Source of the DNA: Candidatus Manganitrophaceae bacterium
GTDB lineage: Bacteria > Nitrospirota > Nitrospiria > SBBL01 > Manganitrophaceae
DNA: 13,056 nt
Assembly (NCBI GenBank): GCA_004297235.1
Contig: SCUR01000418.1
Location: 1 to 13,056 of the forward strand
Direction: 5' to 3'
Shown here: positions 6,711 through 13,056 of the stretch, piece by piece
Layout: each line of letters starts with the position of its first letter
Position numbering within the stretch: position 1 is the stretch's first letter
Program-made: the position numbers and the translations under genes
Notes under the pieces: generated by a model
The model's input: the letters and a program-made list of their open reading frames with translations, nothing else
Database searches by the model: none
Told to the model about the DNA's origin: nothing

Positions 6711-8184
6711 GACACGATCGATCGATTCAACACGCTCTCATCTCCGGCTCGATCGCGTTCAGTGCGGATCGGCTGCACGAGTGTTTGCGAACGGGGGGGG
6801 ACCTCCTTCGACCGGGCGCTCCCTCCTCGGGAAAAACCGATGCCGTCTTCTTCTCTTTCTCTTTCTCGGCCTGACCGCCTGCGGCGGCACCGTGACGGAA
6901 AATCTCAGCGGTCCCCGCGTCGTCGAAACCGATCCGGTTCCCGAAGCAACCGGCGTCCCGCTGTCGGCCCCCATCCAAGCCACCTTCTCCAGCCGGATCG
7001 ATCCGGTGACGATCAACAAAGATACCTTCATCTTGACCGGCGTCTCCGGGGAGGTCACCTATCAGAATCAGAAGGCGATCTTTACCCCCTCCATCCCCTT
7101 CGCCAATGAGACCACTTATCATGCCGTCTTGACCACGGGGATCAAAGACCTCGACGGTATCCCGCTCTCCACCAACTACATCTGGTCCTTTTCGACCGGA
7201 ACGGGGACCGGCGGAGGGGGATCGGATCAGGGTCCGCCTGCAATCGTCTCCACCTCCCCGGAAGAGGGGGCGACGAATGTGGCGATCGATGCGCCGATCC
7301 GCGTCGTCTTCTCCGAATCGATCCTCCCGGAAACCTTGCGGAGCGATACCTTTTTCATCCAGGGGATTTCCGGCAGAATCCGCTACGATGATCCGACACG
7401 CACCGCCACGCTGCAGCCGCTCGCGCCGCTGACCCTCCAGACCCGATACCAGGTGACAGTGACGACGGGGATTACCGACCGAACCGGCACCCCCCTGGAC
7501 GCCGGGCGATCCTGGTCGTTCACCACCGCCTCCACCGTCGATACGTCGCCGCCGTCGATCGTTTCAACGCTGCCGGGAGATCAAGAGAACGGGGTCGCGG
7601 TCAACACCGCCGTCAAAGCGATCTTCAGTAAAGAGATCTCGCCGGAGAGCCTGCAGGGCCGCTTCATTCTGCAAGACCCCGGCGGGAGAGAGATCGGCGC
7701 CACCCTCGGCTTCGATCCGGGCTCGCTGGCCGCCACCCTCACTCCGACCGGCCCGCTTCAACCGGAGACCCCCTACCAGGCGATCGTCCGAAGCGGGGTA
7801 GCCGATCTCAGCGGCCGTCTTCTCCCCGCCGACGTTCGATGGTCGTTCACCACCGGCGGATCGGAAGACCGGATTCGTCCGACGGTGATCGAGCGGCGCC
7901 CCGCCGGCCGGGATGTTCCCCTCGACAGTGTCGTCACGGTCCGATTCAGCGAGCCGATCAATCCCGAGACCCTGGCGGGTCACTTTATGATCACCAGCGG
8001 CGGCAGGGCGGTTCCCGGCGAAATTCGTTATGATGTTCCCTCGCAAACCGCGACGCTGACCCCCTCCCGGCTCAGGTACGGGACCGATTACACGACCATC
8101 CTCACACACGACATCAAAGATTTGGCGGGAAACCGTCTCGAACATACCAGCTGGAGTTGGAAAACCGTTCAGCGACCCGACTAG
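6670..8184 (+). CDS. Lipoprotein with four Big_5 (SbsA-type) Ig-like domains
   Basis: The longest frame gives 504 residues. A lipoprotein signal is clear (KNRCRLLLFLFLGLTAC, Cys 71), but it sits unusually far from the first ATG. The true start may therefore be internal: the ATG at 6688 or the GTG at 6781 are candidates. None of these starts has a convincing Shine-Dalgarno site. The mature part is four copies of a domain of about 106-110 residues. Each copy has a P-x-x-x-x-x-x-V-x-[VIL] opening, a [VA]xFS[ESK]xIxPET-like strand, and a closing W-S/K-[FT] strand, with Trp at 172, 282, 391 and 497. This is the Big_5 pattern found in S-layer and other surface proteins, where it acts as spacer or binding stalk. 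No enzymatic domain follows, so the whole mature protein is repeats. The gene overlaps its upstream neighbour by up to 41 bp, suggesting translational coupling. Domain identity is strong; the start and function are uncertain. Confidence 0.85.
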   Translation: MLEKIMPGKHRSPKTRSIDSTRSHLRLDRVQCGSAARVFANGGGPPSTGRSLLGKNRCRLLLFLFLGLTACGGTVTENLSGPRVVETDPVPEATGVPLSAPIQATFSSRIDPVTINKDTFILTGVSGEVTYQNQKAIFTPSIPFANETTYHAVLTTGIKDLDGIPLSTNYIWSFSTGTGTGGGGSDQGPPAIVSTSPEEGATNVAIDAPIRVVFSESILPETLRSDTFFIQGISGRIRYDDPTRTATLQPLAPLTLQTRYQVTVTTGITDRTGTPLDAGRSWSFTTASTVDTSPPSIVSTLPGDQENGVAVNTAVKAIFSKEISPESLQGRFILQDPGGREIGATLGFDPGSLAATLTPTGPLQPETPYQAIVRSGVADLSGRLLPADVRWSFTTGGSEDRIRPTVIERRPAGRDVPLDSVVTVRFSEPINPETLAGHFMITSGGRAVPGEIRYDVPSQTATLTPSRLRYGTDYTTILTHDIKDLAGNRLEHTSWSWKTVQRPD

Positions 8185-8236
8185 GGCGACTTCATCGACG
8201 GGGATCCATCGGATACCCTCAATCGCATTTGGGAAA

Positions 8237-8240
8237 GGAG
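8237..8240 (+). promoter_or_regulatory. Shine-Dalgarno-like GGAG preceding a possible ATT start
   Basis: AAAGGAG ends at 8240, ten bases before an in-frame ATT at 8251. It is the only good ribosome-binding site between the preceding stop codon (8184) and the first transmembrane helix of the AI-2E-family protein. It is the main argument for placing the start at or near 8251. Confidence 0.45.
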
Positions 8241-8250
8241 AACCCGCGCC

Positions 8251-9420
8251 ATTAAGACGTCAAAAATCGAAAGAAGGCCGGAGCCCTCCCCTCCCTCGGC
8301 ATCCTCGTCCGAGCCGGCGCAGAGCGCGGCGTTCCGTTTACCCCTTCTGCCGTTCAATCTGATCGCCGTTTTGGCGATCATCCTCACCCTTCGTTGGGCG
8401 CGGGAGGTTTTGATTCCGCTGGTCCTGGCCCTCTTCATCAGCTATACATTGGATCCAATCGTCGCTTGGATGGAAAGAAAGAAGATCCCCCGCGCGATCG
8501 GAACCGCCGTCGTGCTGATGATCGTGACGGCGGGAATCGGCCTGATGATCTACTCCCTCGGCCGTCAGGGAGAGGCGATATTGGAGCAGCTCCCGGAGGC
8601 GGCGCAGAAATTCAGACAATCGCTCCGGGACGGACGGGGCGATCCGGACGGCACGCTGAACAAGGTCAACAAGGCGGCCAACGAGCTGGAGAAGGCGGCG
8701 AATGAAGCGACCGGCAGCGCATCCGCACAGCCGAAACAGGGCCCGCCGAAGGTACAGGTCACCCAACCGGCGTTGAACCTCGCCGATTATCTCTGGGTCG
8801 GCACCATCGGGGCATTCGGCCTGACGATGCAATCCCTCTTGATCTTCTTTTTGGTCTACTTCCTCTTGGTCTCGGGGAGCACCTTTCGGCGCAAGCTGGT
8901 GAAGATCGCCGGGCCGTCGCTGGAGAAGAAAAAGGTGACGGTGGAGATCCTGGATGAAATCAACCTGCAGATCAAGCGGTTCCTGTGGGTGCAGCTCTAC
9001 ACGAGCCTCTTTATGGGTTTCGCCATCTGGCTCGCCTTCCGATGGATCGGGCTGGAGAATGCCGGGATGTGGGGAATCGCCGCCGGGATCTTAAAATCGA
9101 TTCCATTTATGGGAGGAATTGTGATCATCGGCGGAACCGCCCTCGTCGCCTACCTTCAGTTCGGAACGATCTCGATGGCGCTTCTGATCGGCGGGATCGC
9201 GATCGCGCTCAAAAGCATCGAGGGACTTCTATTAAGCCCCCTCATGACAAGCAAAACCGGCCAGATCCACACGGTCTGGATCTTCGTCGGCATCCTCTTC
9301 TGGGGTTGGGTGTGGGGGGTGTGGGGATTGCTTCTCGGTATTCCGATCATCATGGTGGCCAAAGCGGTCTGCGATCGCGTCGAGGGCCTGAAACCGATCG
9401 GAGAGTTGCTCGGGAATTAA
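8251..9420 (+). CDS. AI-2E family transporter (TqsA/PerM-like), probable non-canonical start
   Basis: A polytopic inner-membrane protein of the PF01594 family. TqsA exports autoinducer-2, but most members have other or unknown substrates, so the name does not imply quorum sensing. Characteristic features are TM1-2 with EVLIPLVLALFISYTLDPIV, the WMERKKIPRAIG turn, and a soluble stretch rich in Ala, Glu and Lys (about residues 115-165, NKVNKAANELEKAA). The C-terminal block is also typical: KSIPFMGGI, SIEGLLLSPLMTSKTG, and LLLGIPIIMVAKAVCDR. The first ordinary start is TTG at 8371, but it lies inside TM1 and has no Shine-Dalgarno site. Upstream codons continue the helix (FNLIAVLAIIL) behind a polar leader, so I place the start at ATT 8251, giving 389 residues, a normal family length. 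The frame is shared with the preceding gene and stays open from its TAG (8182-8184). Family firm, start uncertain. Confidence 0.85.
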   Translation: MKTSKIERRPEPSPPSASSSEPAQSAAFRLPLLPFNLIAVLAIILTLRWAREVLIPLVLALFISYTLDPIVAWMERKKIPRAIGTAVVLMIVTAGIGLMIYSLGRQGEAILEQLPEAAQKFRQSLRDGRGDPDGTLNKVNKAANELEKAANEATGSASAQPKQGPPKVQVTQPALNLADYLWVGTIGAFGLTMQSLLIFFLVYFLLVSGSTFRRKLVKIAGPSLEKKKVTVEILDEINLQIKRFLWVQLYTSLFMGFAIWLAFRWIGLENAGMWGIAAGILKSIPFMGGIVIIGGTALVAYLQFGTISMALLIGGIAIALKSIEGLLLSPLMTSKTGQIHTVWIFVGILFWGWVWGVWGLLLGIPIIMVAKAVCDRVEGLKPIGELLGN

Positions 9421-9428
9421 AGCGATTC

Positions 9429-9455
9429 AATTTATAAAATCATAAATTCATTTTT
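9429..9455 (+). terminator. Weak A/T-rich hairpin after the AI-2E gene
   Basis: AATTTAT (9429-9435) and ATAAATT (9442-9448) form a perfect 7-bp stem with a six-base loop, followed two bases later by TTTTT. The stem has no G or C, so it would be a weak intrinsic terminator at best. Its place between convergent genes fits. The rest of the 147-bp gap (9421-9567) is A/T-richer than its surroundings and shows no gene. Confidence 0.35.
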
Positions 9456-9567
9456 GAGACATCGCAAATCCAACCTTTCCTTCCCGAAGTTATCAGGATC
9501 AAAGTGTTGCTTTCACGAAGATTTCAGATAGTAATTCTCATGTCGGTTTTCTTATAAAGCCTCAAAG

Positions 9568-12500
9568 CTATCTTCTGAAAGCCCGCTCCCGCCATATCTC
9601 ATAGATCACTGGATAGACCAGCAGCTCGAGGATGAAGGATGTAAAAATTCCGCCGATCATTGGGGCGGCGATCCGGCGCATCAGGTCCGAGCCGGCCCCG
9701 GTCGACCACATGATCGGCACCAGGCCCAGAAACATCACGCTGACCGTCATCACTTTCGGTCGAAGCCGATGCACGGCGCCTTCGATGACGGCTTCTTTCA
9801 AATCGCGCGCGTCACGCAGCAGCCCTTTGGCCTTCCGCTCCTCGTAGGCGAGATCGAGATAAAGGAGCATAAAGACCCCAGTCTCCGCATCCAGCCCCAT
9901 TAGCGCAATCAAGCCAACCCAGACGCCGATGCTCATGTTGTAACCTAAGAAGTGCAGTAAGAGAACCGCGCCGACAGCGGAGAAGGGAACCGCCAGGAAG
10001 ACGATCAGCGTCTTCGCGGCCGAGCCGGTGTTCAGATAGAGCAGCAGGAAAATAATAAAAAAGGTGAGGGGAAGAACGATCTTCAAATGTTCTTTGACGC
10101 GCAGCAGAGACTCATATTGTCCGGCCCAAACCAGCGAATAGCCGGGCGGGAGTTTCACCTTTTCAGAAATAAGCTGCTGAGCTTCCTTTACATAGCCGCC
10201 CAGGTCGGATCGGGAGGTGTCGACAAAGACGATGCCTGCGAGCTGGCCGTTTTCATCTTTGACCATCGAAGGTCCCTCGGCATATTCAATCTGCGCGAGC
10301 TGCGTTATCGGGATCTGGGCGCCGGTCGGCGTCGGGACCAGCACCCTTTTGAGCTTCTCAATGTCATCCCGGAATTCCCGGGCGTAGCGGACGTTGATCG
10401 GATAGCGCTCCCGCCCTTCCACCGTCTGCGAGATGTTCTTTCCACCGATTGCCGTCTCGATCACCGCTTGAATGTCGTCAACCCGAAGTCCATAGCGGGC
10501 GGCGGCGTTGCGATCGATCTTAAAGTCGACGTAATGGCCGCCGGTCACCCGCTCGAAGAAAGAAGAACGGGTTTCTTTGATCCGGGCCATCGCCCCTTCG
10601 ATCTGCTCCCCGATCTCATTTATTTTTTGCAGGTCCGGTCCTAGGACTTTAATCCCGACGTTGCTCCGAATGCCGGTGGCGAGCATCTCGGTCCGGGTCT
10701 GGATCGGCATCCACCAGATGTTGGCGATCCCGGGGAATTTCAATTTCTTGTCCATCTCGGCGATCAGCTTCTCCCAGGTCATTCCTTTCCGCCATTGCTC
10801 TTTCGGCTTCAGCGTAATCACCGTCTCCCCCATGTTCAGCGGCGCAGGGTCGGTGGCGGTTTTTGCCTCGCCGATCTTCCCGAAGACCCGCTCCACCTCC
10901 GGAAATTCTTTCAGCATCTGATCCTGAAGGCGAAGGATCTGCGTCGCCTCGGTAATGGAGATCCCCGGAAGGGTCGTCGGCATGTAGAGAATCGTCCCCT
11001 CATTCAGCGGCGGCATGAACTCGGAGCCGAGCCGAAGATAGATCGGAATGGTCAGCAGAACAATCAAGAAAGCCGAGATCACCACCGGCCAGCGATGACG
11101 CAGGACAAACCGGAGAATCGGATCATAGATCCGCTGCAGCGGCCGACTGATCGGATGCCGTTCTTCCGGATAATATTTTCCGATTAGAACGGCGTCGGCG
11201 GTCCGGGCCAGCCACCGCGGCCGGAAGGTAAAGGGATCGAGCCGGGTGAAGAGCATCCGCATCGCCGGATCGAGCGTGATCGCCAGGATAGCTGCAATGG
11301 CCATCGAGAGATTTTTGGTGAATGCCAGCGGTTTGAAAAGGCGGCCTTCCTGCGCCTGCAAAGTAAAGATCGGAATGAACGCCACCGCGATGACCAGGAG
11401 GGAGAAGAAGACCGAGGGGCCGACCTCCTTGAGCGCGTTGAGGCGAACGTCATGGTAGTTTCCCACCCTTCCGCCCGCCTGCCATCGCTCCAGCTTTTTG
11501 TATGCGTTCTCCACCTCCACGATGGCGCCGTCGACCAACACCCCGATCGAGATTGCAATACCGGCAAGCGACATGATATTCGAAGTCAGCCCCGCATAGT
11601 ACATCGGAATAAACGATAGAATGACAGCGATCGGAATCGTGATGATCGGGACGATCGCGCTCGGAAGATGCCAGAGGAAGATAAGGATAACCAGGCTGAC
11701 GATCAGGAGCTCCTCCGTGAGCGTCTGCTTGAGTGTATCGATCGCCGCCTGGATTAGATCGGATCGATCATAGGTCGGGACGATCTTCACCCCGGGCGGG
11801 AGCGATGGTTCGATCGCTTTGATCTTTTCCTTTACGCCGTGGATGACATTGAGAGCGTTCTCGCCGTAACGCATGACGATGATACCGCCGACGACTTCTC
11901 CTTTCCCGTCGAGCTCGGCGACCCCCCGGCGAATGTCCGGTCCGATCGCCACGTTGGCTACATCTTCAACCCGGATCGGCGTTCCGCGCTCGTCCGTGCC
12001 GATCGGAATACCGCGGATGTCCTCCGTCGATTGAATATAGCCCCGGCCTCGGACGATATATTCACGGCCGGCCTGCTCCAGAACACGCCCTCCGACATCA
12101 CTATTGCTCGCCCGAATCGCAGAGATGACTTCAGTGAGCGGAATACGATAGGCGGCGAGCCGGTGGGGATCGATGTTCACCTGGTACTGCTTCACGAAGC
12201 CGCCGACCGACGCGACCTCCGCGACACCCGGCGCCGATTGAAGCCAGTAGCGCAGCGTCCAATCCTGAAAGGAGCGCAGTTCGGCGAGATCATGCTGCCC
12301 TGTCTCATCCACCAAGGCATATTCATAAATCCAGCCGACCCCGGTGGCGTCGGGACCGAGCGTCGGCATCGCCCCCTCCGGCAGCCGGGCCGAGACCCCT
12401 TGCATATACTCCAAGACCCGGCTGCGCGCCCAATAAATGTCGGTTCCATCCTCGAAAATGACATAGACATAGGAGACCCCCAGCATTGATTGCCCTCGGA

Positions 12501-12744
12501 CCGATTTCACCTTGGGGGCCGCGATCAACGAAGTGATGATCGGATAGGTGATCTGATCTTCGATCAAAGTCGGGCTTCGGCCCGGCCACTCGGTGAAGAG
12601 GATCACCTGCGTGTCGGAAAGATCCGGAATCGCATCGAGCGGGACATGGCGCATCCCCCAAAGGCCCCATCCGACGAGGAAGAAGGTCAGGGTCAGGACG
12701 AGGAACTTGTTTCGGGCCGAGAAATCAATGATTCTTTCAATCAT
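9568..12744 (-). CDS. cusA: CusA-type heavy-metal RND efflux pump, inner-membrane component
   Basis: A full-length 1058-residue HME-RND proton antiporter, the inner-membrane trimer of a CusCBA-type tripartite pump that moves Cu(I)/Ag(I) out of the cell. The order is as expected: TM1 (about 12-31), porter domain with PLDAIPDLSDTQV and EWPGRSP, TM2-6 (about 345-500), a short cytoplasmic linker, TM7, second porter domain, then TM8-12. The three methionines of the CusA metal path appear at 588 (ILYMPTTLPG), 638 (APLNMGETV) and 687 (TEMLATGIRS). These are in register with E. coli Met573, Met623 and Met672 at a constant offset of +15. The proton-relay acids are present as Asp405 in VDGAIVEVENA and Glu954 in DAETGVFML, and a Lys sits at 997 in LRPKVMTV. 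The methionines favour Cu/Ag over the Zn/Co/Cd specificity of CzcA. The gene starts 34 bp after the YtkA-like stop, behind a weak AGG site. Membrane-fusion and outer-membrane partners must lie beyond the right edge. Confidence 0.95.
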   Translation of the reverse strand: MIERIIDFSARNKFLVLTLTFFLVGWGLWGMRHVPLDAIPDLSDTQVILFTEWPGRSPTLIEDQITYPIITSLIAAPKVKSVRGQSMLGVSYVYVIFEDGTDIYWARSRVLEYMQGVSARLPEGAMPTLGPDATGVGWIYEYALVDETGQHDLAELRSFQDWTLRYWLQSAPGVAEVASVGGFVKQYQVNIDPHRLAAYRIPLTEVISAIRASNSDVGGRVLEQAGREYIVRGRGYIQSTEDIRGIPIGTDERGTPIRVEDVANVAIGPDIRRGVAELDGKGEVVGGIIVMRYGENALNVIHGVKEKIKAIEPSLPPGVKIVPTYDRSDLIQAAIDTLKQTLTEELLIVSLVILIFLWHLPSAIVPIITIPIAVILSFIPMYYAGLTSNIMSLAGIAISIGVLVDGAIVEVENAYKKLERWQAGGRVGNYHDVRLNALKEVGPSVFFSLLVIAVAFIPIFTLQAQEGRLFKPLAFTKNLSMAIAAILAITLDPAMRMLFTRLDPFTFRPRWLARTADAVLIGKYYPEERHPISRPLQRIYDPILRFVLRHRWPVVISAFLIVLLTIPIYLRLGSEFMPPLNEGTILYMPTTLPGISITEATQILRLQDQMLKEFPEVERVFGKIGEAKTATDPAPLNMGETVITLKPKEQWRKGMTWEKLIAEMDKKLKFPGIANIWWMPIQTRTEMLATGIRSNVGIKVLGPDLQKINEIGEQIEGAMARIKETRSSFFERVTGGHYVDFKIDRNAAARYGLRVDDIQAVIETAIGGKNISQTVEGRERYPINVRYAREFRDDIEKLKRVLVPTPTGAQIPITQLAQIEYAEGPSMVKDENGQLAGIVFVDTSRSDLGGYVKEAQQLISEKVKLPPGYSLVWAGQYESLLRVKEHLKIVLPLTFFIIFLLLYLNTGSAAKTLIVFLAVPFSAVGAVLLLHFLGYNMSIGVWVGLIALMGLDAETGVFMLLYLDLAYEERKAKGLLRDARDLKEAVIEGAVHRLRPKVMTVSVMFLGLVPIMWSTGAGSDLMRRIAAPMIGGIFTSFILELLVYPVIYEIWRERAFRR

Positions 12745-12778
12745 CTGTTTTCGCCTGTTGACGTAGAGGTTCGAATCA

Positions 12779-13056
12779 TTACATCCCCGGCATCCCGTCC
12801 ATGTCGCCGCCGCCGGCTTCCAGATCGAATTTTTCTTGGATCTCCGGTTTTCCGGGAGGGGTGACGAAGACGGTAACCTCCCAGGTTCCGGCCATCCCGA
12901 ACTTCGCTTTTCCTTCGTATTGTCCGTTTTTAAACGTGGCCGGGACCTTCACCGCCTTCATCCCCGGCATCGCCATGGTGTAAGAGAAGACGACCTTGGC
13001 GTTGTCGATCGGGTTTCCGGCCGCATCGGTGACAACGAGCCGAAGGGTGTTCTCCC
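12779..13056 (-). CDS. YtkA/FixH-like periplasmic domain protein with Met-rich tail, 5' end cut by window edge
   Basis: The last 91 complete sense codons of a gene that enters from the right edge. The visible part has NTLRLVVTDAAGNPIDNAKV, then FSYTMAMPGMK, GQYEGKAKFGMAGTWEVTV and TPPGKPEIQEKF. This is the beta-sandwich pattern of the YtkA-like/FixH family (PF13115-type), found alone or attached to RND membrane-fusion proteins. The protein ends in a short Gly/Asp/Met tail (GGGDMDGMPGM). The Met residues there and in MAMPGM are plausible Cu(I)/Ag(I) ligands. It lies 34 bp upstream of the CusA gene on the same strand, so the two are probably one operon and this protein may deliver metal to the pump. 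The stretch shown could be a separate small protein or the C-terminus of a longer one such as a CusB-like adaptor; the N-terminus is not visible. Family assignment comes from pattern recognition. Confidence 0.8.
   Translation of the reverse strand, partial: ENTLRLVVTDAAGNPIDNAKVVFSYTMAMPGMKAVKVPATFKNGQYEGKAKFGMAGTWEVTVFVTPPGKPEIQEKFDLEAGGGDMDGMPGM

Noticed and set aside
8251..9420. Quorum-sensing function for the AI-2E family protein
   Set aside because: The family name comes from one E. coli member; no AI-2 synthesis or sensing gene is present here, so the substrate is left open.
9528..9582. TTTCAGATAG and CTATCTTCTGAAA as an inverted repeat at the end of cusA
   Set aside because: The arms differ by three bases, one lies in the coding end of cusA, and the long spacer makes it likely to be chance.

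Overview
The window looks like chromosomal DNA from a GC-rich Gram-negative bacterium. The evidence is two lipobox-type lipoproteins, a heavy-metal RND efflux pump and a membrane-linked ETF:quinone oxidoreductase. The style (ETF-QO, exported Ig-like and beta-helix proteins, CusA-type pump) would suit Nitrospirota or a deltaproteobacterium-like lineage, but that is a weak guess. There are no RNA genes, insertion sequences, CRISPR arrays or phage genes.

Layout. (1) Positions 1-1590, minus strand: most of an ETF-quinone oxidoreductase. Its C-terminal iron-sulfur domain runs off the left edge. A good ribosome-binding site and a plausible promoter lie just upstream, in a divergent 296-bp gap. (2) Positions 1887-4538, plus: a large lipoprotein with five Ig-like repeats followed by a seven-bladed beta-propeller whose blades repeat at exactly 174 bp. 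(3) Positions 4539-4820: a non-coding leader rich in mutually exclusive hairpins. (4) Positions 4821-6710, plus: an exported right-handed beta-helix protein ending in a Cys motif, transmembrane helix and basic tail that resembles a C-terminal sorting signal. (5) Positions 6670-8184, plus: a lipoprotein with four Big_5-type Ig-like domains, overlapping the previous gene. (6) About 8251-9420, plus: an AI-2E-family (TqsA/PerM) membrane protein. It lies in the same frame as the preceding gene and appears to lack a normal start codon. (7) Positions 9568-12744 and 12779-13056, minus: a CusA-type copper/silver RND pump preceded by the C-terminal part of a YtkA/FixH-like protein with a Met-rich tail. 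These form a metal-efflux operon that enters from the right edge.

How the genes relate. The plus-strand block encodes three consecutive exported proteins built from surface-type modules, followed by a polytopic membrane protein. The last three genes are tightly packed and probably co-transcribed behind the structured leader. A shared role at the cell surface is an inference; no catalytic domain ties them to a pathway. The metal-efflux operon is convergent with this block and functionally separate, as is the ETF-QO gene, which feeds electrons from flavoprotein dehydrogenases into the quinone pool. The most unusual items are the perfectly regular propeller, the Cys-containing C-terminal tail, the structured leader and the missing canonical start of the AI-2E gene. 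I found no clear, complete new defence or metabolic system.
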